Of a stretch of DNA of 64,000 nt, positions 38,458 through 50,126 are shown piece after piece. The notes below the pieces were generated by a model. That model was given only the letters and a program-made list of their open reading frames with translations. It was not told the DNA's origin and made no database searches. The stretch comes from Paenibacillus sp. SZ31 (GTDB lineage Bacteria; Bacillota; Bacilli; Paenibacillales; Paenibacillaceae). Each line of letters starts with the position of its first letter. Position 1 is the stretch's first letter. The position numbers and the translations under genes are program-made. Where the stretch lies: the NCBI RefSeq assembly GCF_012912005.1, contig NZ_JABBEA010000004.1, forward strand, positions 62,001 through 126,000. The letters are read 5' to 3'.

Positions 38458-39416
38458 TGGTAATGCACTTTCCTTTCTACCCATTTGAACTGGATCAGGG
38501 TCAGCAGCATAATCACCACGAACAGGATCAGTGCCTGTGCACTACCTGTACCAAAGCGGAAATTAACGAAAGCTTCCTGATAGATGGAATAGACGAAAAC
38601 ATTCGTACTGTCCATCGGGCCACCCCGGGTTAGAATGTTGATCTGACCGAACGATTGAAAAGCGCCAATGATCGATACGACCGTAACAAAGAATAACGTT
38701 GGTGACAGTAGCGGCATCGAGATTTTGCGAAACGTCAGCAAGGGTCCTGCGCCGTCAATCTTGGCGCTCTCGTAGATCTCATCCGGGATGCCTGCCAAAC
38801 CACTGGATAGAATAATGTAGTTGAATCCAAGGTTCATCCAGATTGTCATGATGGAGATTGAGATCAATGCCCAATCCGGGCTGGTGAGCCAGGGAATTGG
38901 ATCGATGCCTACTTTGCCAAGCAGATAATTCAGCATGCCCAGGGTCGGATGGAATAGAAACTTCCAGATCACCGCTGACGAACCGACGGATAACACCACG
39001 GGCAGCGAGAATACAAATTGGAACACACGCATTCCCTTGAACCGGTTGTGGGTCAGTGCAGCCAGAATCAGAGCAGCCAACATACCTGTGGGGACTGTAA
39101 ACAGGACAAATAATAATGTCACTTTCATCCCTTGCATAAACAGTCCTGATTGGAATACCGCCTTGAAGTTATCCAGCCCTACGTAAGCCGCAATCTGTCC
39201 CGTCGGATCTGTGGAATGCAGACTCAGGTACACGGACTTAAACATCGGGTAAAACAGAAACACTGCAAACAAAAGCAGCGATGGTGCCAGGAAACCATAG
39301 GCCAGCATATTCTCCCGCATTCGCTGCACACGCAGCGAGACTGTCCGGCGCTCACTCGTACCGGATACGCGCCGTTTGGCGGCGGGCAAGCTGATCCGGT
39401 TATCAAGCTCACTCAT
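38454..39416 (-). CDS. ugpA: Glycerol-3-phosphate ABC transporter permease (UgpA-like)
   Basis: 320-residue MalF/UgpA-type permease with six helices after a basic N-terminus (KRRVSGTSERRTVSLRVQRM). The EAA loop reads EIYESAKIDGAGPLLTFRKI. The substrate class is inferred from the neighbouring UgpB-like binding protein; generic sugar transporters share this fold. ATG at 39416 follows AAGGGGGAAG. First gene of ugpA-ugpE, with ugpB further downstream. Confidence 0.9.
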   Translation of the reverse strand: MSELDNRISLPAAKRRVSGTSERRTVSLRVQRMRENMLAYGFLAPSLLLFAVFLFYPMFKSVYLSLHSTDPTGQIAAYVGLDNFKAVFQSGLFMQGMKVTLLFVLFTVPTGMLAALILAALTHNRFKGMRVFQFVFSLPVVLSVGSSAVIWKFLFHPTLGMLNYLLGKVGIDPIPWLTSPDWALISISIMTIWMNLGFNYIILSSGLAGIPDEIYESAKIDGAGPLLTFRKISMPLLSPTLFFVTVVSIIGAFQSFGQINILTRGGPMDSTNVFVYSIYQEAFVNFRFGTGSAQALILFVVIMLLTLIQFKWVERKVHYQ

Positions 39417-39759
39417 CGGATTTTCTTCCCCCTTGTTTCACGCATTCAGTGTGTGTGAGATGTTACATCCACTTCAGCACCACGTTATCTAGTGTAAGAG
39501 TCGAATGTCACAGCAAAATCCGTTCTGAATCAACGTAACGTTAATCATGGACAAGGGTGTTTACGCAAATGTGCATCAATTCGAAAGCGAAATCCAGACC
39601 GGATTTCGCGACAAAAAACCGCAAGAACTCCCCTGTTTGGAGATGTCCCTGCGGTTCGATGTGTAAATGGAATATGAACGTTTTCCTATTAATGAAAGTG
39701 ACTCATTTTACATTAATCTGTAAATCTTCCAAACGAGGTGAAGCGATTAACCGTTCGAG
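39417..39759. other. Intergenic region between kimA-like gene and ugpA
   Basis: 343 bases without a gene. It holds the kimA terminator (39613-39656) and a second perfect hairpin GCGAAATCC/GGATTTCGC (39587-39609) followed by TTTCG on the minus strand. The remainder should contain the ugpA promoter. No riboswitch was recognised. Confidence 0.55.
39613..39656 (-). terminator. Terminator of the kimA-like gene
   Basis: On the minus strand AACCGCA pairs with TGCGGTT, with inner CTCC/GGGG pairing, and is followed by six T residues. Confidence 0.75.
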
Positions 39760-41583
39760 TTAACGATTAAGATGATATGGTACTGTGGTGACAATCACAT
39801 CTTTGTAATTAATCAGATAAGCCCGGATCATGAAGCTGGTCTGGTTGTGCAGTACATTTTGCCACCAGTGCTTGGTGATGAATTGCGGAATCAGAATGGT
39901 GATATGATCGGTCTCCGCCGTTTTCCACTCTACGGTATCAATGAATTTCTTGAGCGGCCCCATAATGCTACGGTACCTCGATTTGATCACAACCAGACGA
40001 ACGCCTGGATTCCATTCTTCCCACTTCTGCTCCATCTTGCGTATCGCCTCATCATCGAATCCAATGTACAGTGCGACCACATGATCCGACATCGTCTGGG
40101 CGTAACTAATCGTATTCATGACGACCCGGGTAATGCCTGCAACTGGAATGACAATGGTATTGCCTTTTTTGGCCGGCTTATCGACCTGAATATCAATCCG
40201 CAGTTCATCTGCAATATTGCAATAGTGACGGTGAATACGCATGAACACATAGACAACGAGCGGCAAAAAGATAAAGATGACCCATGTCTGCGTGAACTTG
40301 GTGAAAATAAAGATCAGGGTAATCGATAGCGTAGTCAGCATACCGACTGTATTGACCAGCAGTTTCATCTGCCAGCCCGACGGCTTCACTTTGATCCAGC
40401 GAATCATCATGCCGAGCTGAGACAGGGTAAATGGAATGAACACCCCTACCGCATAGAGCGGAATCAGGCTTTCCGTATTTCCTTTGAACCCGACCACCAG
40501 CAGCGCAGACATCACACTGAGAAAAATAATGCCGTTCGAGAAGCCAAGGCGGTCTCCTCTGACCATGAACATATGGGGCATATATTTGTCTTTGGCCATC
40601 ATGAAGGATAACAGTGGGAAAGCCGAATACGCCGTATTCGCTGCCAGGAACAGGATCAGTGCTGTTACACCCTGGATGATAAAATACATCCACCCTCTGC
40701 CAAATGTAGCTTCGGCAATCTGGGAAATAACTGTGGCATGGGGATCAGGTTTCACCCCATAACCGAAGGCCAGCAACGTGATGCCAATGAACATGGCACC
40801 CAATATACAACCCATGAGCAGTAACGTACCGGCAGCATTTTTCTCGGCAGGTTGCTTGAAGTTCGGGATCGCGTTACTTACCGCTTCTACGCCAGTCAAG
40901 GCCGAACATCCAGAGCTAAATGCCTTCAGTAACAGAAACATACTCACATGGGATAGACTTGTTCCGAATTCAGGTGCAGCTGCGTCCATCCCCCCGGCAA
41001 GAAATTTGATTCCGCCCGAGATAATCAGAACCGCAATCGAGAAGATAAATAGATAGATGGGGATCGCCAGCACAGACGCTGACTCCGTCACTCCCCGCAA
41101 ATTCATAATCGTTAGAAAAACAATCATAATGAGTGCAATCACGACACTGTAGTCATGCAGCATTGGAAAAGCCGATGTAATCGCATCCGTGCCTGCGGAC
41201 GAACTCACAGCAACGGTCAGAATATAATCCACCAGCAGAGATCCTCCGGCAATCAGACTGGAGGTGGTACCCAGATTATCCTTGGCTACGATATAAGCGC
41301 CGCCCCCTGTTGGATAAGCAAATATCGTCTGGCGATAGGAAAAAATTAAAATGACGAGTAATCCCAGCACGGCGATGGAAATCGGAACGGAGTACCATAG
41401 GGCGGCGAATCCGGCTGCAACGAGCACCAGCAAAATCTGTTCCGTACCGTAGGCAACGGACGATAGGGCATCCGAGGACAGGATGGCGAGTGCCTTCCAT
41501 TTCCCCAATTTTTCTCCATCCAGTTCAGCCGATTTCATGGGCTTGCCTATTAAGATTCTCTTCATTTTGCCAAGCATGATCAT
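39760..41583 (-). CDS. kimA: KimA-like high-affinity potassium importer (APC superfamily)
   Basis: 607 residues, identical in length to B. subtilis KimA (YdaO). It has about twelve helices and a cytoplasmic C-terminal domain that in KimA binds c-di-AMP. Matching blocks: KALAILSSDALSSVAYGTEQ, FSYRQTIFAYPTGGGAYIVA and GGSLLVDYILTVAVSSSAGT. It imports K+ by proton symport. ATG at 41583 follows GGAAGG. In B. subtilis a c-di-AMP riboswitch precedes this gene; the roughly 200 bases upstream here show no such element. Some homologues are annotated as amino acid permeases; residue identity with KimA in the first 200 residues makes that less likely. Confidence 0.92.
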   Translation of the reverse strand: MIMLGKMKRILIGKPMKSAELDGEKLGKWKALAILSSDALSSVAYGTEQILLVLVAAGFAALWYSVPISIAVLGLLVILIFSYRQTIFAYPTGGGAYIVAKDNLGTTSSLIAGGSLLVDYILTVAVSSSAGTDAITSAFPMLHDYSVVIALIMIVFLTIMNLRGVTESASVLAIPIYLFIFSIAVLIISGGIKFLAGGMDAAAPEFGTSLSHVSMFLLLKAFSSGCSALTGVEAVSNAIPNFKQPAEKNAAGTLLLMGCILGAMFIGITLLAFGYGVKPDPHATVISQIAEATFGRGWMYFIIQGVTALILFLAANTAYSAFPLLSFMMAKDKYMPHMFMVRGDRLGFSNGIIFLSVMSALLVVGFKGNTESLIPLYAVGVFIPFTLSQLGMMIRWIKVKPSGWQMKLLVNTVGMLTTLSITLIFIFTKFTQTWVIFIFLPLVVYVFMRIHRHYCNIADELRIDIQVDKPAKKGNTIVIPVAGITRVVMNTISYAQTMSDHVVALYIGFDDEAIRKMEQKWEEWNPGVRLVVIKSRYRSIMGPLKKFIDTVEWKTAETDHITILIPQFITKHWWQNVLHNQTSFMIRAYLINYKDVIVTTVPYHLNR

Positions 41584-41770
41584 AACTTCCTTCCGTCTCT
41601 CATCTGTGAAGCATTGTTATTATGCAAAATCGCAGAGCCGTTGACAATACGTCATTTCACCCGAATTTCGCCAGCGCGTGATAATGCATTCTACGATTCA
41701 ATAATCGATAACAAAGCCATTCTTGTTCAGCAATTTGAACTTTTTTGAACCAAAATGACGATTGTTCGTC

Positions 41771-41817
41771 AAAAAAAAGGAAATGGCCTTCGGTTCAATG
41801 AACCAAAGACCACTTCC
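41771..41817 (-). terminator. Terminator of rhaD
   Basis: On the minus strand GGAAGTGGTCTTTGGTTC pairs with GAACCGAAGGCCATTTCC around ATT, followed by eight T residues. Confidence 0.92.
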
Positions 41818-41855
41818 TCGATCTATGCGTTAACTATAAAACAATCCAGCTTTCA

Positions 41856-42701
41856 TTAACTGCCCAGAATGCCGGGACGAGGAGTAACACCAAACGCTTG
41901 TGCCAGTGTGGTCAGCTGCTCATCCGTAATTCTCTGTCGGATCTCGTGACCGGCAACCAGCATATACACTTGGGCTGCCTTCTCAATCGTCTCAATCAGA
42001 CCAAAAGCCTCGTCAATCGTTGTACCTGTTCCGAAGATGCCATGCTGCGGCCAGATGACCGCGTGATATTCTTTCATTTTCTCAGCCGTTTCGCGGCCAA
42101 TCTCGTTCGATCCAGGAATCATCCATGGAATAATGCCGATCCCATCCGGAAATACAACCACACACTCCGTGCACATCTGCCAGAGGGTCTTCGTGAATTT
42201 TGCTTCATCCAATTCGTGGATAAACGTCATTGCCAATACATGAGTGGCATGGTTGTGCATGACAACCCGGTGGTTGGGGTCCAATTTCAAACGTTCAATA
42301 TGGCTCATGAAATGCGTAGGCAACTCACTCGTTGGATTCGCCCCCGACTTCAATCCCCAGAGCACTTCCAGCTCCTGTCCATCTTGCGATACACGTAGCA
42401 ACCCCAGATTGCTCTCGGGATCGGCGAGTACATTTTTGAAATATTTGCCCGATGCCGTCACGATAAAATACTTGCCTGCCAGCTCTTGCACCGAAAATGC
42501 AGGTTTGATCTTGCGAATCACATGATGGATATCAATATATTGGGCAACTTCCTCTTCCTCCAGCAGATAGCTGACATTACCGCCATTGCGCTCATCCCAG
42601 CCATTTTTCCACATATGTTGTGTAATTTCGGCCATCTCACGGATAAATGGAATATGGAAACCTGCAGCCTGTGTTGTTTCATTGGTAAGGGTCACGTTCA
42701 T
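41856..42701 (-). CDS. rhaD: Rhamnulose-1-phosphate aldolase
   Basis: 281-residue class II aldolase splitting L-rhamnulose-1-phosphate into dihydroxyacetone phosphate and L-lactaldehyde. Zinc ligand histidines are in [14 protein letters not shown] and near [11 protein letters not shown]; the phosphate-binding [12 protein letters not shown] and [11 protein letters not shown] segments and the catalytic Glu region ([16 protein letters not shown]) are present. ATG at 42701 follows AAGGAGAG. Stands alone: no rhaA, rhaB or rhaM neighbours are visible, so either the pathway is scattered or this gene serves another deoxy-sugar. The candidate small RNA copy A ends 164 bases upstream. Confidence 0.95.
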   Translation of the reverse strand: MNVTLTNETTQAAGFHIPFIREMAEITQHMWKNGWDERNGGNVSYLLEEEEVAQYIDIHHVIRKIKPAFSVQELAGKYFIVTASGKYFKNVLADPESNLGLLRVSQDGQELEVLWGLKSGANPTSELPTHFMSHIERLKLDPNHRVVMHNHATHVLAMTFIHELDEAKFTKTLWQMCTECVVVFPDGIGIIPWMIPGSNEIGRETAEKMKEYHAVIWPQHGIFGTGTTIDEAFGLIETIEKAAQVYMLVAGHEIRQRITDEQLTTLAQAFGVTPRPGILGS

Positions 42702-42864
42702 GATCAATCTCTCCTTATATTGAAAATGATATGGCTTGCCACGCACATAGTAAGTTCCTTTTTTCACATTCATTATACCTTTGTTTATCTTTGATAGTCA
42801 ATAACAAACACAGAAATAATCTTTTATTTATTTCTGTTTATTTTTGTTTATTTGAAAATAAAAC

Positions 42865-42975
42865 AAAAAAATACCCCACCGGCGCCCGGCAGGGTCAGTC
42901 ACACATCTATTTAACACGAGAAGGGGTTTACAAGAGTTATCATACCTCTGCTACCTTAATAGAAGCTGAAAACAG
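42865..42975 (-). ncRNA. Candidate small RNA / leader element, copy A
   Basis: Reading on the minus strand, about 80 bases shared with the element at 45810-45925 (40 identical in a row at 42896-42935) end in a hairpin ACCCTGCCGG/CCGGTGGGGT (42872-42895) and seven T residues. The hairpin sequence differs from that of the other copy, yet both end as terminators, the mark of a conserved transcript rather than a simple repeat. The loop region contains AACCCCTTCTCG, a C-rich run like those by which Firmicute sRNAs bind Shine-Dalgarno sites. No open frame is conserved. Lies between the GNAT gene and rhaD, so a leader of rhaD is also possible. Confidence 0.6.
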
Positions 42976-43083
42976 AATAAAAAAAGCATGAAAAGCGGGT
43001 TGAGCAGGTATGGACAACGTACCTCTTTCGATCTATTTCACGTTAAGCGGATACGATGTGGCCTGTCCCTATTCGAAGCATAT

Positions 43084-43608
43084 CTATGATTTTTTCAGCA
43101 CATAGGTCGGATGCATCTTTCCAGTCGGTTCATATCGTTCGTCACCTGTGTACTCGAATCCCAGCTTGATCAAGATGTGACGTGACACTTCATTATCTGG
43201 ATGATGCCCGGCAAACAGTGCCTTCGCCTTCATTTCGTCAAAGGCATACTTAATCACCGCATGCGCTGCTTCCTGGGCATACCCTTTGCCCCAGTGATCC
43301 CGGGTTAGATGGAATCCCAGTTCATACATATCCTCTTCTGAAGAATACGGACGCAGGCCACAACAGCCCACAAACACCTCGGACTCTTTCTCAAAAAGGG
43401 GCCAATATTGCACCCCCGCTTCCTTTTGCCTTTGAATTTCCTGTGTTAATCGTGCTTCTACTTCATCCTCGCTTAGAAATCCCTTACTGCTAATCCACTT
43501 GGCAACCTCATGATCGCCCCACAGCGCAAACGCCAGCGCACGATCCCCTTCGTTCCACGACGCACATTCCAACCGTTCGGTTTCAAATAAGATTGTTCTG
43601 TTCATCAT
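43084..43608 (-). CDS. GNAT family N-acetyltransferase (RimJ/RimL-like)
   Basis: 174-residue acetyl-CoA-dependent transferase. The acetyl-CoA loop is RDHWGKGYAQEAAHAVIKYA near residue 108, preceded by the strand MYELGFHLTR; the C-terminal strand is LIKLGFEYTGDERYEPTGKM. It resembles ribosomal-protein or amino-acid N-acetyltransferases of the Acetyltransf_3 type. ATG at 43608 follows AGGAGG. Substrate unknown. It is followed, on the same strand, by candidate small RNA copy A. Confidence 0.92.
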   Translation of the reverse strand: MMNRTILFETERLECASWNEGDRALAFALWGDHEVAKWISSKGFLSEDEVEARLTQEIQRQKEAGVQYWPLFEKESEVFVGCCGLRPYSSEEDMYELGFHLTRDHWGKGYAQEAAHAVIKYAFDEMKAKALFAGHHPDNEVSRHILIKLGFEYTGDERYEPTGKMHPTYVLKKS

Positions 43609-43751
43609 CCACTAACCTCCTGTATGCCAACACAAATCTGCGTGCCGCCTATACCTTAAATTAATCGAATGACCGTCAGGATAAACAAATATGTATAAAG
43701 ACCCTAGTATAATATCATTTTCAATCCAGAAGGTTCCACCAAAAAAAGAAA

Positions 43752-43782
43752 GACCCCTGCCGACATCATGTCCGGCAGAGGC
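43752..43782 (-). terminator. Terminator of the 95-residue protein gene
   Basis: CCCCTGCCG and CGGCAGAGG pair around CATCATG; on the minus strand the stem is followed by TTTCTTTTTTT. Confidence 0.88.
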
Positions 43783-43803
43783 CCATCTACTGTATTACAC
43801 CAA

Positions 43804-44091
43804 TTAGAAATCTGCTACGGCGAATTGAACTGTTCCGGAAGCAGCGCCTCCAAGGTTGGCTTGTAATGCAAAAACCAGGACTGCACTTGCAGTAATTGTA
43901 AGACTGCTGTTTACTGGAACCACGTAAGTGACTACTGGTGCATTAACACGAGTGATTACGAGAGATACTGGGAAAGGTCCGTAGTTGTTTACTGTAACGC
44001 TGGCATTGGTTCCTCCAGACAGGTTTTCGTAGTAGGACTTGCCTACGCCAGCTGGAAGATTGTAATACTGTAATGGTAAAAGGATGGCCAT
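43804..44091 (-). CDS. Small beta-rich protein, possibly related to spore appendage (DUF3992-like) subunits
   Basis: 95 residues, no signal peptide, no cysteine. Strand-rich sequence: NASVTVNNYGPFPVSLVITR, then NAPVVTYVVPVNSSLTITAS and a C-terminal GTVQFAVADF. The pattern of alternating strands with PVS/VITR and VPVNSSLTITA resembles the jelly-roll Ena subunits of Bacillus spore appendages, but those carry N-terminal cysteines, which are absent. ATG at 44091 is preceded by AAAGGAGGTGAT, a perfect match to the 16S rRNA 3' end, implying very strong translation, as expected for a structural protein. Family assignment is tentative. Confidence 0.7.
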   Translation of the reverse strand: MAILLPLQYYNLPAGVGKSYYENLSGGTNASVTVNNYGPFPVSLVITRVNAPVVTYVVPVNSSLTITASAVLVFALQANLGGAASGTVQFAVADF

Positions 44092-44216
44092 TGAAATCAC
44101 CTCCTTTTGCTTTGATACGGTATTCTATGTTCAGAAACTAGTAAAGTCACGGTGAAATGACCGTGTTATAACGTCCATTTTTAATAGACAGCATAGATTG
44201 ATAGACAACTGTACGC

Positions 44217-44247
44217 AAAAAGCCCCACCGGACCATCCGGTGGAGCC
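44217..44247 (-). terminator. Terminator of the dinB gene
   Basis: On the minus strand GGCTCCACCGGA pairs with TCCGGTGGGGC around TGG, followed by five T residues. Confidence 0.92.
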
Positions 44248-44278
44248 AACTAAGCTTACTTTAATATTACAGGTTTAA

Positions 44279-44767
44279 TTAGGCATACAGCATGAAAAAG
44301 TTCAGTTCATGACCCTGCTGCTTGAGGTAGTTATACAGCTGCGAACGGTGATGGAACACATGCGTTAACGTTTCAATCTGCCATTGCGCCTGCAAATGAC
44401 CATGTTCCATATAGAAAGCTTTGGTAGAGCGGTTTAAATAATCTTCTTCACTCAATCCCGTAATATATGCTTTGTAGGATTCGAAATTGCTCCACAACGT
44501 TGCTTCAAGCTTCTCGATATCCTCGATTCCGGACAAACTGTTCTCCACCAGACCAACCTCTGCTTCACCTTTTTCCTGCATAATGGCAAGATCCGATGCC
44601 GTGATCTGGATAAAATGATGCACAAGCTCCACCAATGAACGCATATTCTCCTGTGGACGAACCGACCAATCCTCCGAACGGATCAAGCGAATTAACGAAG
44701 CCCCCGTCCGTACGCCTGTTTCCAACTCATTCAACAAATGATCCCGAATCTGCAATGTTCCATTCAT
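44279..44767 (-). CDS. DinB family protein (metal-dependent four-helix bundle)
   Basis: 162-residue helical bundle of the DinB/YfiT type. Metal-ligand histidines are likely in LVELVHHFIQ (about residue 49) and LTHVFHHRSQLYNYL (about residues 135-139). DinB proteins include thiol-dependent transferases such as bacillithiol S-transferases; the exact reaction is unknown. Only 27 bases separate it from the AraC gene upstream, so they form an operon and the regulator may control it. The start follows AGGGAGACATCAT. Confidence 0.9.
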   Translation of the reverse strand: MNGTLQIRDHLLNELETGVRTGASLIRLIRSEDWSVRPQENMRSLVELVHHFIQITASDLAIMQEKGEAEVGLVENSLSGIEDIEKLEATLWSNFESYKAYITGLSEEDYLNRSTKAFYMEHGHLQAQWQIETLTHVFHHRSQLYNYLKQQGHELNFFMLYA

Positions 44768-44794
44768 ATATGATGTCTCCCTTATCTTTTATTC

Positions 44795-45730
44795 TCACGA
44801 TTTAAGTATAACCGACGGTTCTACAGATCTATTGTACAAATCGGACAACATTCTGCCATGCTCCTTGGCTGCCGTCAACGGAGTCTCTCCATAAAACTTG
44901 CGAAATTGCCGAATCAGATGGGCTTGGTCAAAAAATCCGTGATTCTGGGCAAGCATTGCCCAGTCTGCCGTGTTCCCCTGATGAATATCATTCAGCACTC
45001 GATGAAAACGAACCACCTCACTGAACCGTTTGGGACTGATTCCGACCCACTCCGAGAACTTGCGATGCAGCTGCCGCTCACTGATCACTTCACGCATCGC
45101 CAGCTCCTGGACAGTCATACGTCCCCCATCTATAAAGATGCGGTGCAGCACGTTTTTCATCAGATCGTTCTCAGATGTGCTTGACTGCATGGACAACGGA
45201 CTCAAGTACGCGTTCATAACTTCTACCCGCTCTGCAAAACTGTTCGTTTCGGCCATCCGCTCCTGAAGCTCGTTTAGCTTCTCCGGCCAACATTCCTGAA
45301 GGGCAATTCGCTTATCCGTAAACCATTCCAGAGGCATGCCATGGAAGACATGCGCTCCACCTGGAAAGAACCGGACACCAAAGGTGTAATCTCCAGCAGG
45401 CGAACCATCATCGGATGGCTCAGGTACAGCGAACGGCTGTGTATAATTGCCGCAGTAAGCATAGGAGTGCTCCGAACAGACCGGGTCGTATGTAATCAGC
45501 ATATCCGTGCAACCATCCGGCAATACCCGTGCAGGGACAGTCATCACCGATTGCTCTCGACCTTCTCCCCAAGTAACATCTGCATGCGTGTTCGGAAGAG
45601 ATCCTGATTCCCAATAACAGGCCACATAAGCCATCAAGCCGGCAACAGGTATTTTCTCAACATAATAACTGTTAGGGTACGTTCCATTTATCTGAATAGG
45701 CTTAAACAACGGGTGCAGGCTGTGATCCAC
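44795..45730 (-). CDS. AraC family regulator with N-terminal DUF6597-like domain
   Basis: 311 residues. The N-terminal sensor contains VTWGEGREQSVMTVPARVLP and RVLPDGCTDMLITYD, typical of this AraC subgroup; residues about 205-290 form the DNA-binding domain (MTVQELAMREVISERQLHRK; VGISPKRFSEVVRFHRVLND; HGFFDQAHLIRQFRKFYGET). GTG start at 45730 follows GGAGG. Candidate small RNA copy B ends about 80 bases upstream on the same strand. Cotranscribed with dinB. Effector unknown. Confidence 0.9.
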   Translation of the reverse strand: MDHSLHPLFKPIQINGTYPNSYYVEKIPVAGLMAYVACYWESGSLPNTHADVTWGEGREQSVMTVPARVLPDGCTDMLITYDPVCSEHSYAYCGNYTQPFAVPEPSDDGSPAGDYTFGVRFFPGGAHVFHGMPLEWFTDKRIALQECWPEKLNELQERMAETNSFAERVEVMNAYLSPLSMQSSTSENDLMKNVLHRIFIDGGRMTVQELAMREVISERQLHRKFSEWVGISPKRFSEVVRFHRVLNDIHQGNTADWAMLAQNHGFFDQAHLIRQFRKFYGETPLTAAKEHGRMLSDLYNRSVEPSVILKS

Positions 45731-45809
45731 AATTCCATCCTCCGATCACTAGAGTTGGTTACACATTATGTATTCATCTATCATACCATCAACCGCAGAA
45801 ATGGAGAAA

Positions 45810-45925
45810 AAAAGTGCCCTACCGGAGGACAATCCGATAGGGCCAGTCACACATCTATTTAACACGAGAAGGGGTTTACAAGACTTATCTTACCTTCGCA
45901 ACCTTAATGGAAACTGAAATTGGGA
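45810..45925 (-). ncRNA. Candidate small RNA / leader element, copy B
   Basis: Second copy of the element at 42865-42975. The same 40 bases occur at 45844-45883 and about 80 bases align with few changes. It ends in its own hairpin GCCCTATCGGA/TCCGGTAGGGC (about 45816-45843) and seven T residues; the stem differs from copy A but keeps its position. It begins about 30 bases after the stop of the lacZ-linked AraC gene and ends about 80 bases before the next AraC gene, so a stand-alone sRNA, a 3'-UTR-derived RNA and a leader are all possible. Confidence 0.6.
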
Positions 45926-45953
45926 TGAATATCAGATCAAAATTACTCAATTT

Positions 45954-46820
45954 TTAACTCAGTCCGTGAAGTTTGCGAAAACGCTCCGGACTCATGCCTG
46001 TATGCCTTTTGAACATCGCACAGAAATAACTGGCATTCTCGTAGCCCACCCGATCAGCAACTTCATAGATTCGGAGTTCTCTCTCACTGAACATCAGTTG
46101 TTTGCTCCGATTGATTCGTTCCTGGTTTACGTAAAATACAGGTCTGGTATGAAGCGCCTTCTGAAACAGTCTGCACAAATATTGAGGAGACACCACAGCC
46201 ACATCGGCCAGTTCCTTCAGCGACAGTGAACGATCCAGATGCTCTGCGATATAACGCAGCACAGGCTTCAAGCGCTCCAGTTCATCATTATAGTTGGCAG
46301 ATACGATGAGTAGTGGCTTCAGATCCAACAGCAGAGCATATAATTGTTTGGAACATTCCACATCGTAATCTGCATAATCCGTATCACCCCCATTCTCACC
46401 TCTAACCAGAAGTTGCTCCAGGCCATGCAACAGCGTGGCTGTCCTGAGTCTGCACACGCGTGAACCGGTAATCCCCGCATAAGATAATAGCTGACTGGCT
46501 TCTCTCCCCTGAAACGAGACCCAAGCCAGCTCCCAGCGGTCACTGATCGGCATATATCGATGCGGCACATCAGGGTACAGAACGAAAATGTCACCCGGTC
46601 CGACGATGTATTCTTCGTCTTGTATAATCACTCTTCCCTGACCATGAATGATCTGGTGGATCTGATAATCCGGGAATCCCTCTGGACGCTCGGTTTCATA
46701 TTGGTGTTCCCAGTATCCAACCGTGGTCATATAGATCGGCAGGCGAGCAGCTTCTTCTGTTTTACCAAAAAAAATCCGGGTATCCATCCAGTACACCACT
46801 CTCTCCATCGTTAGTTTCAT
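45954..46820 (-). CDS. AraC family regulator divergent from lacZ
   Basis: 288 residues at the longest start. N-terminal cupin sensor (FPDYQIHQIIHGQGRVIIQD, GPGDIFVLYPDVPHRYM) and C-terminal two-HTH domain (LSLKELADVAVVSPQYLCRL; EVADRVGYENASYFCAMFKR; HTGMSPERFRKLHG). It lies 93 bases from the divergent beta-galactosidase gene and is the likely activator of it, in response to a galactoside. The start is uncertain: ATG at 46820 has no binding site, while an in-frame ATG at 46787 follows GGAGAG at long spacing. Confidence 0.9.
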   Translation of the reverse strand: MKLTMERVVYWMDTRIFFGKTEEAARLPIYMTTVGYWEHQYETERPEGFPDYQIHQIIHGQGRVIIQDEEYIVGPGDIFVLYPDVPHRYMPISDRWELAWVSFQGREASQLLSYAGITGSRVCRLRTATLLHGLEQLLVRGENGGDTDYADYDVECSKQLYALLLDLKPLLIVSANYNDELERLKPVLRYIAEHLDRSLSLKELADVAVVSPQYLCRLFQKALHTRPVFYVNQERINRSKQLMFSERELRIYEVADRVGYENASYFCAMFKRHTGMSPERFRKLHGLS

Positions 46821-46880
46821 ATTGTGATATATATGGGCAATATTCTTTATTTTCTAAGTCTCAATTCAATTCTATAATGA

Positions 46881-50033
<3,153 letters not shown>

Positions 50034-50043
50034 CATCAAGCAA

Positions 50044-50077
50044 GCACTGCTGGCAGTATGCCGGCAGTGCTTTTTTT
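50044..50077 (+). terminator. Terminator of lacZ
   Basis: GCACTGC pairs with GCAGTGC, with an inner GGCA/TGCC step, followed by seven T residues. Confidence 0.95.
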
Positions 50078-50126
50078 GTGGAGTGGTGAGTAGTATGAGT
50101 TTGAAGTTTTTCAACGGAACATTATA

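Noticed and set aside
41584..41770. ydaO-type c-di-AMP riboswitch upstream of kimA
   Set aside because: None of the conserved GGGTGAATCC/CCGAGCCCG-like blocks is visible and the leader is short.
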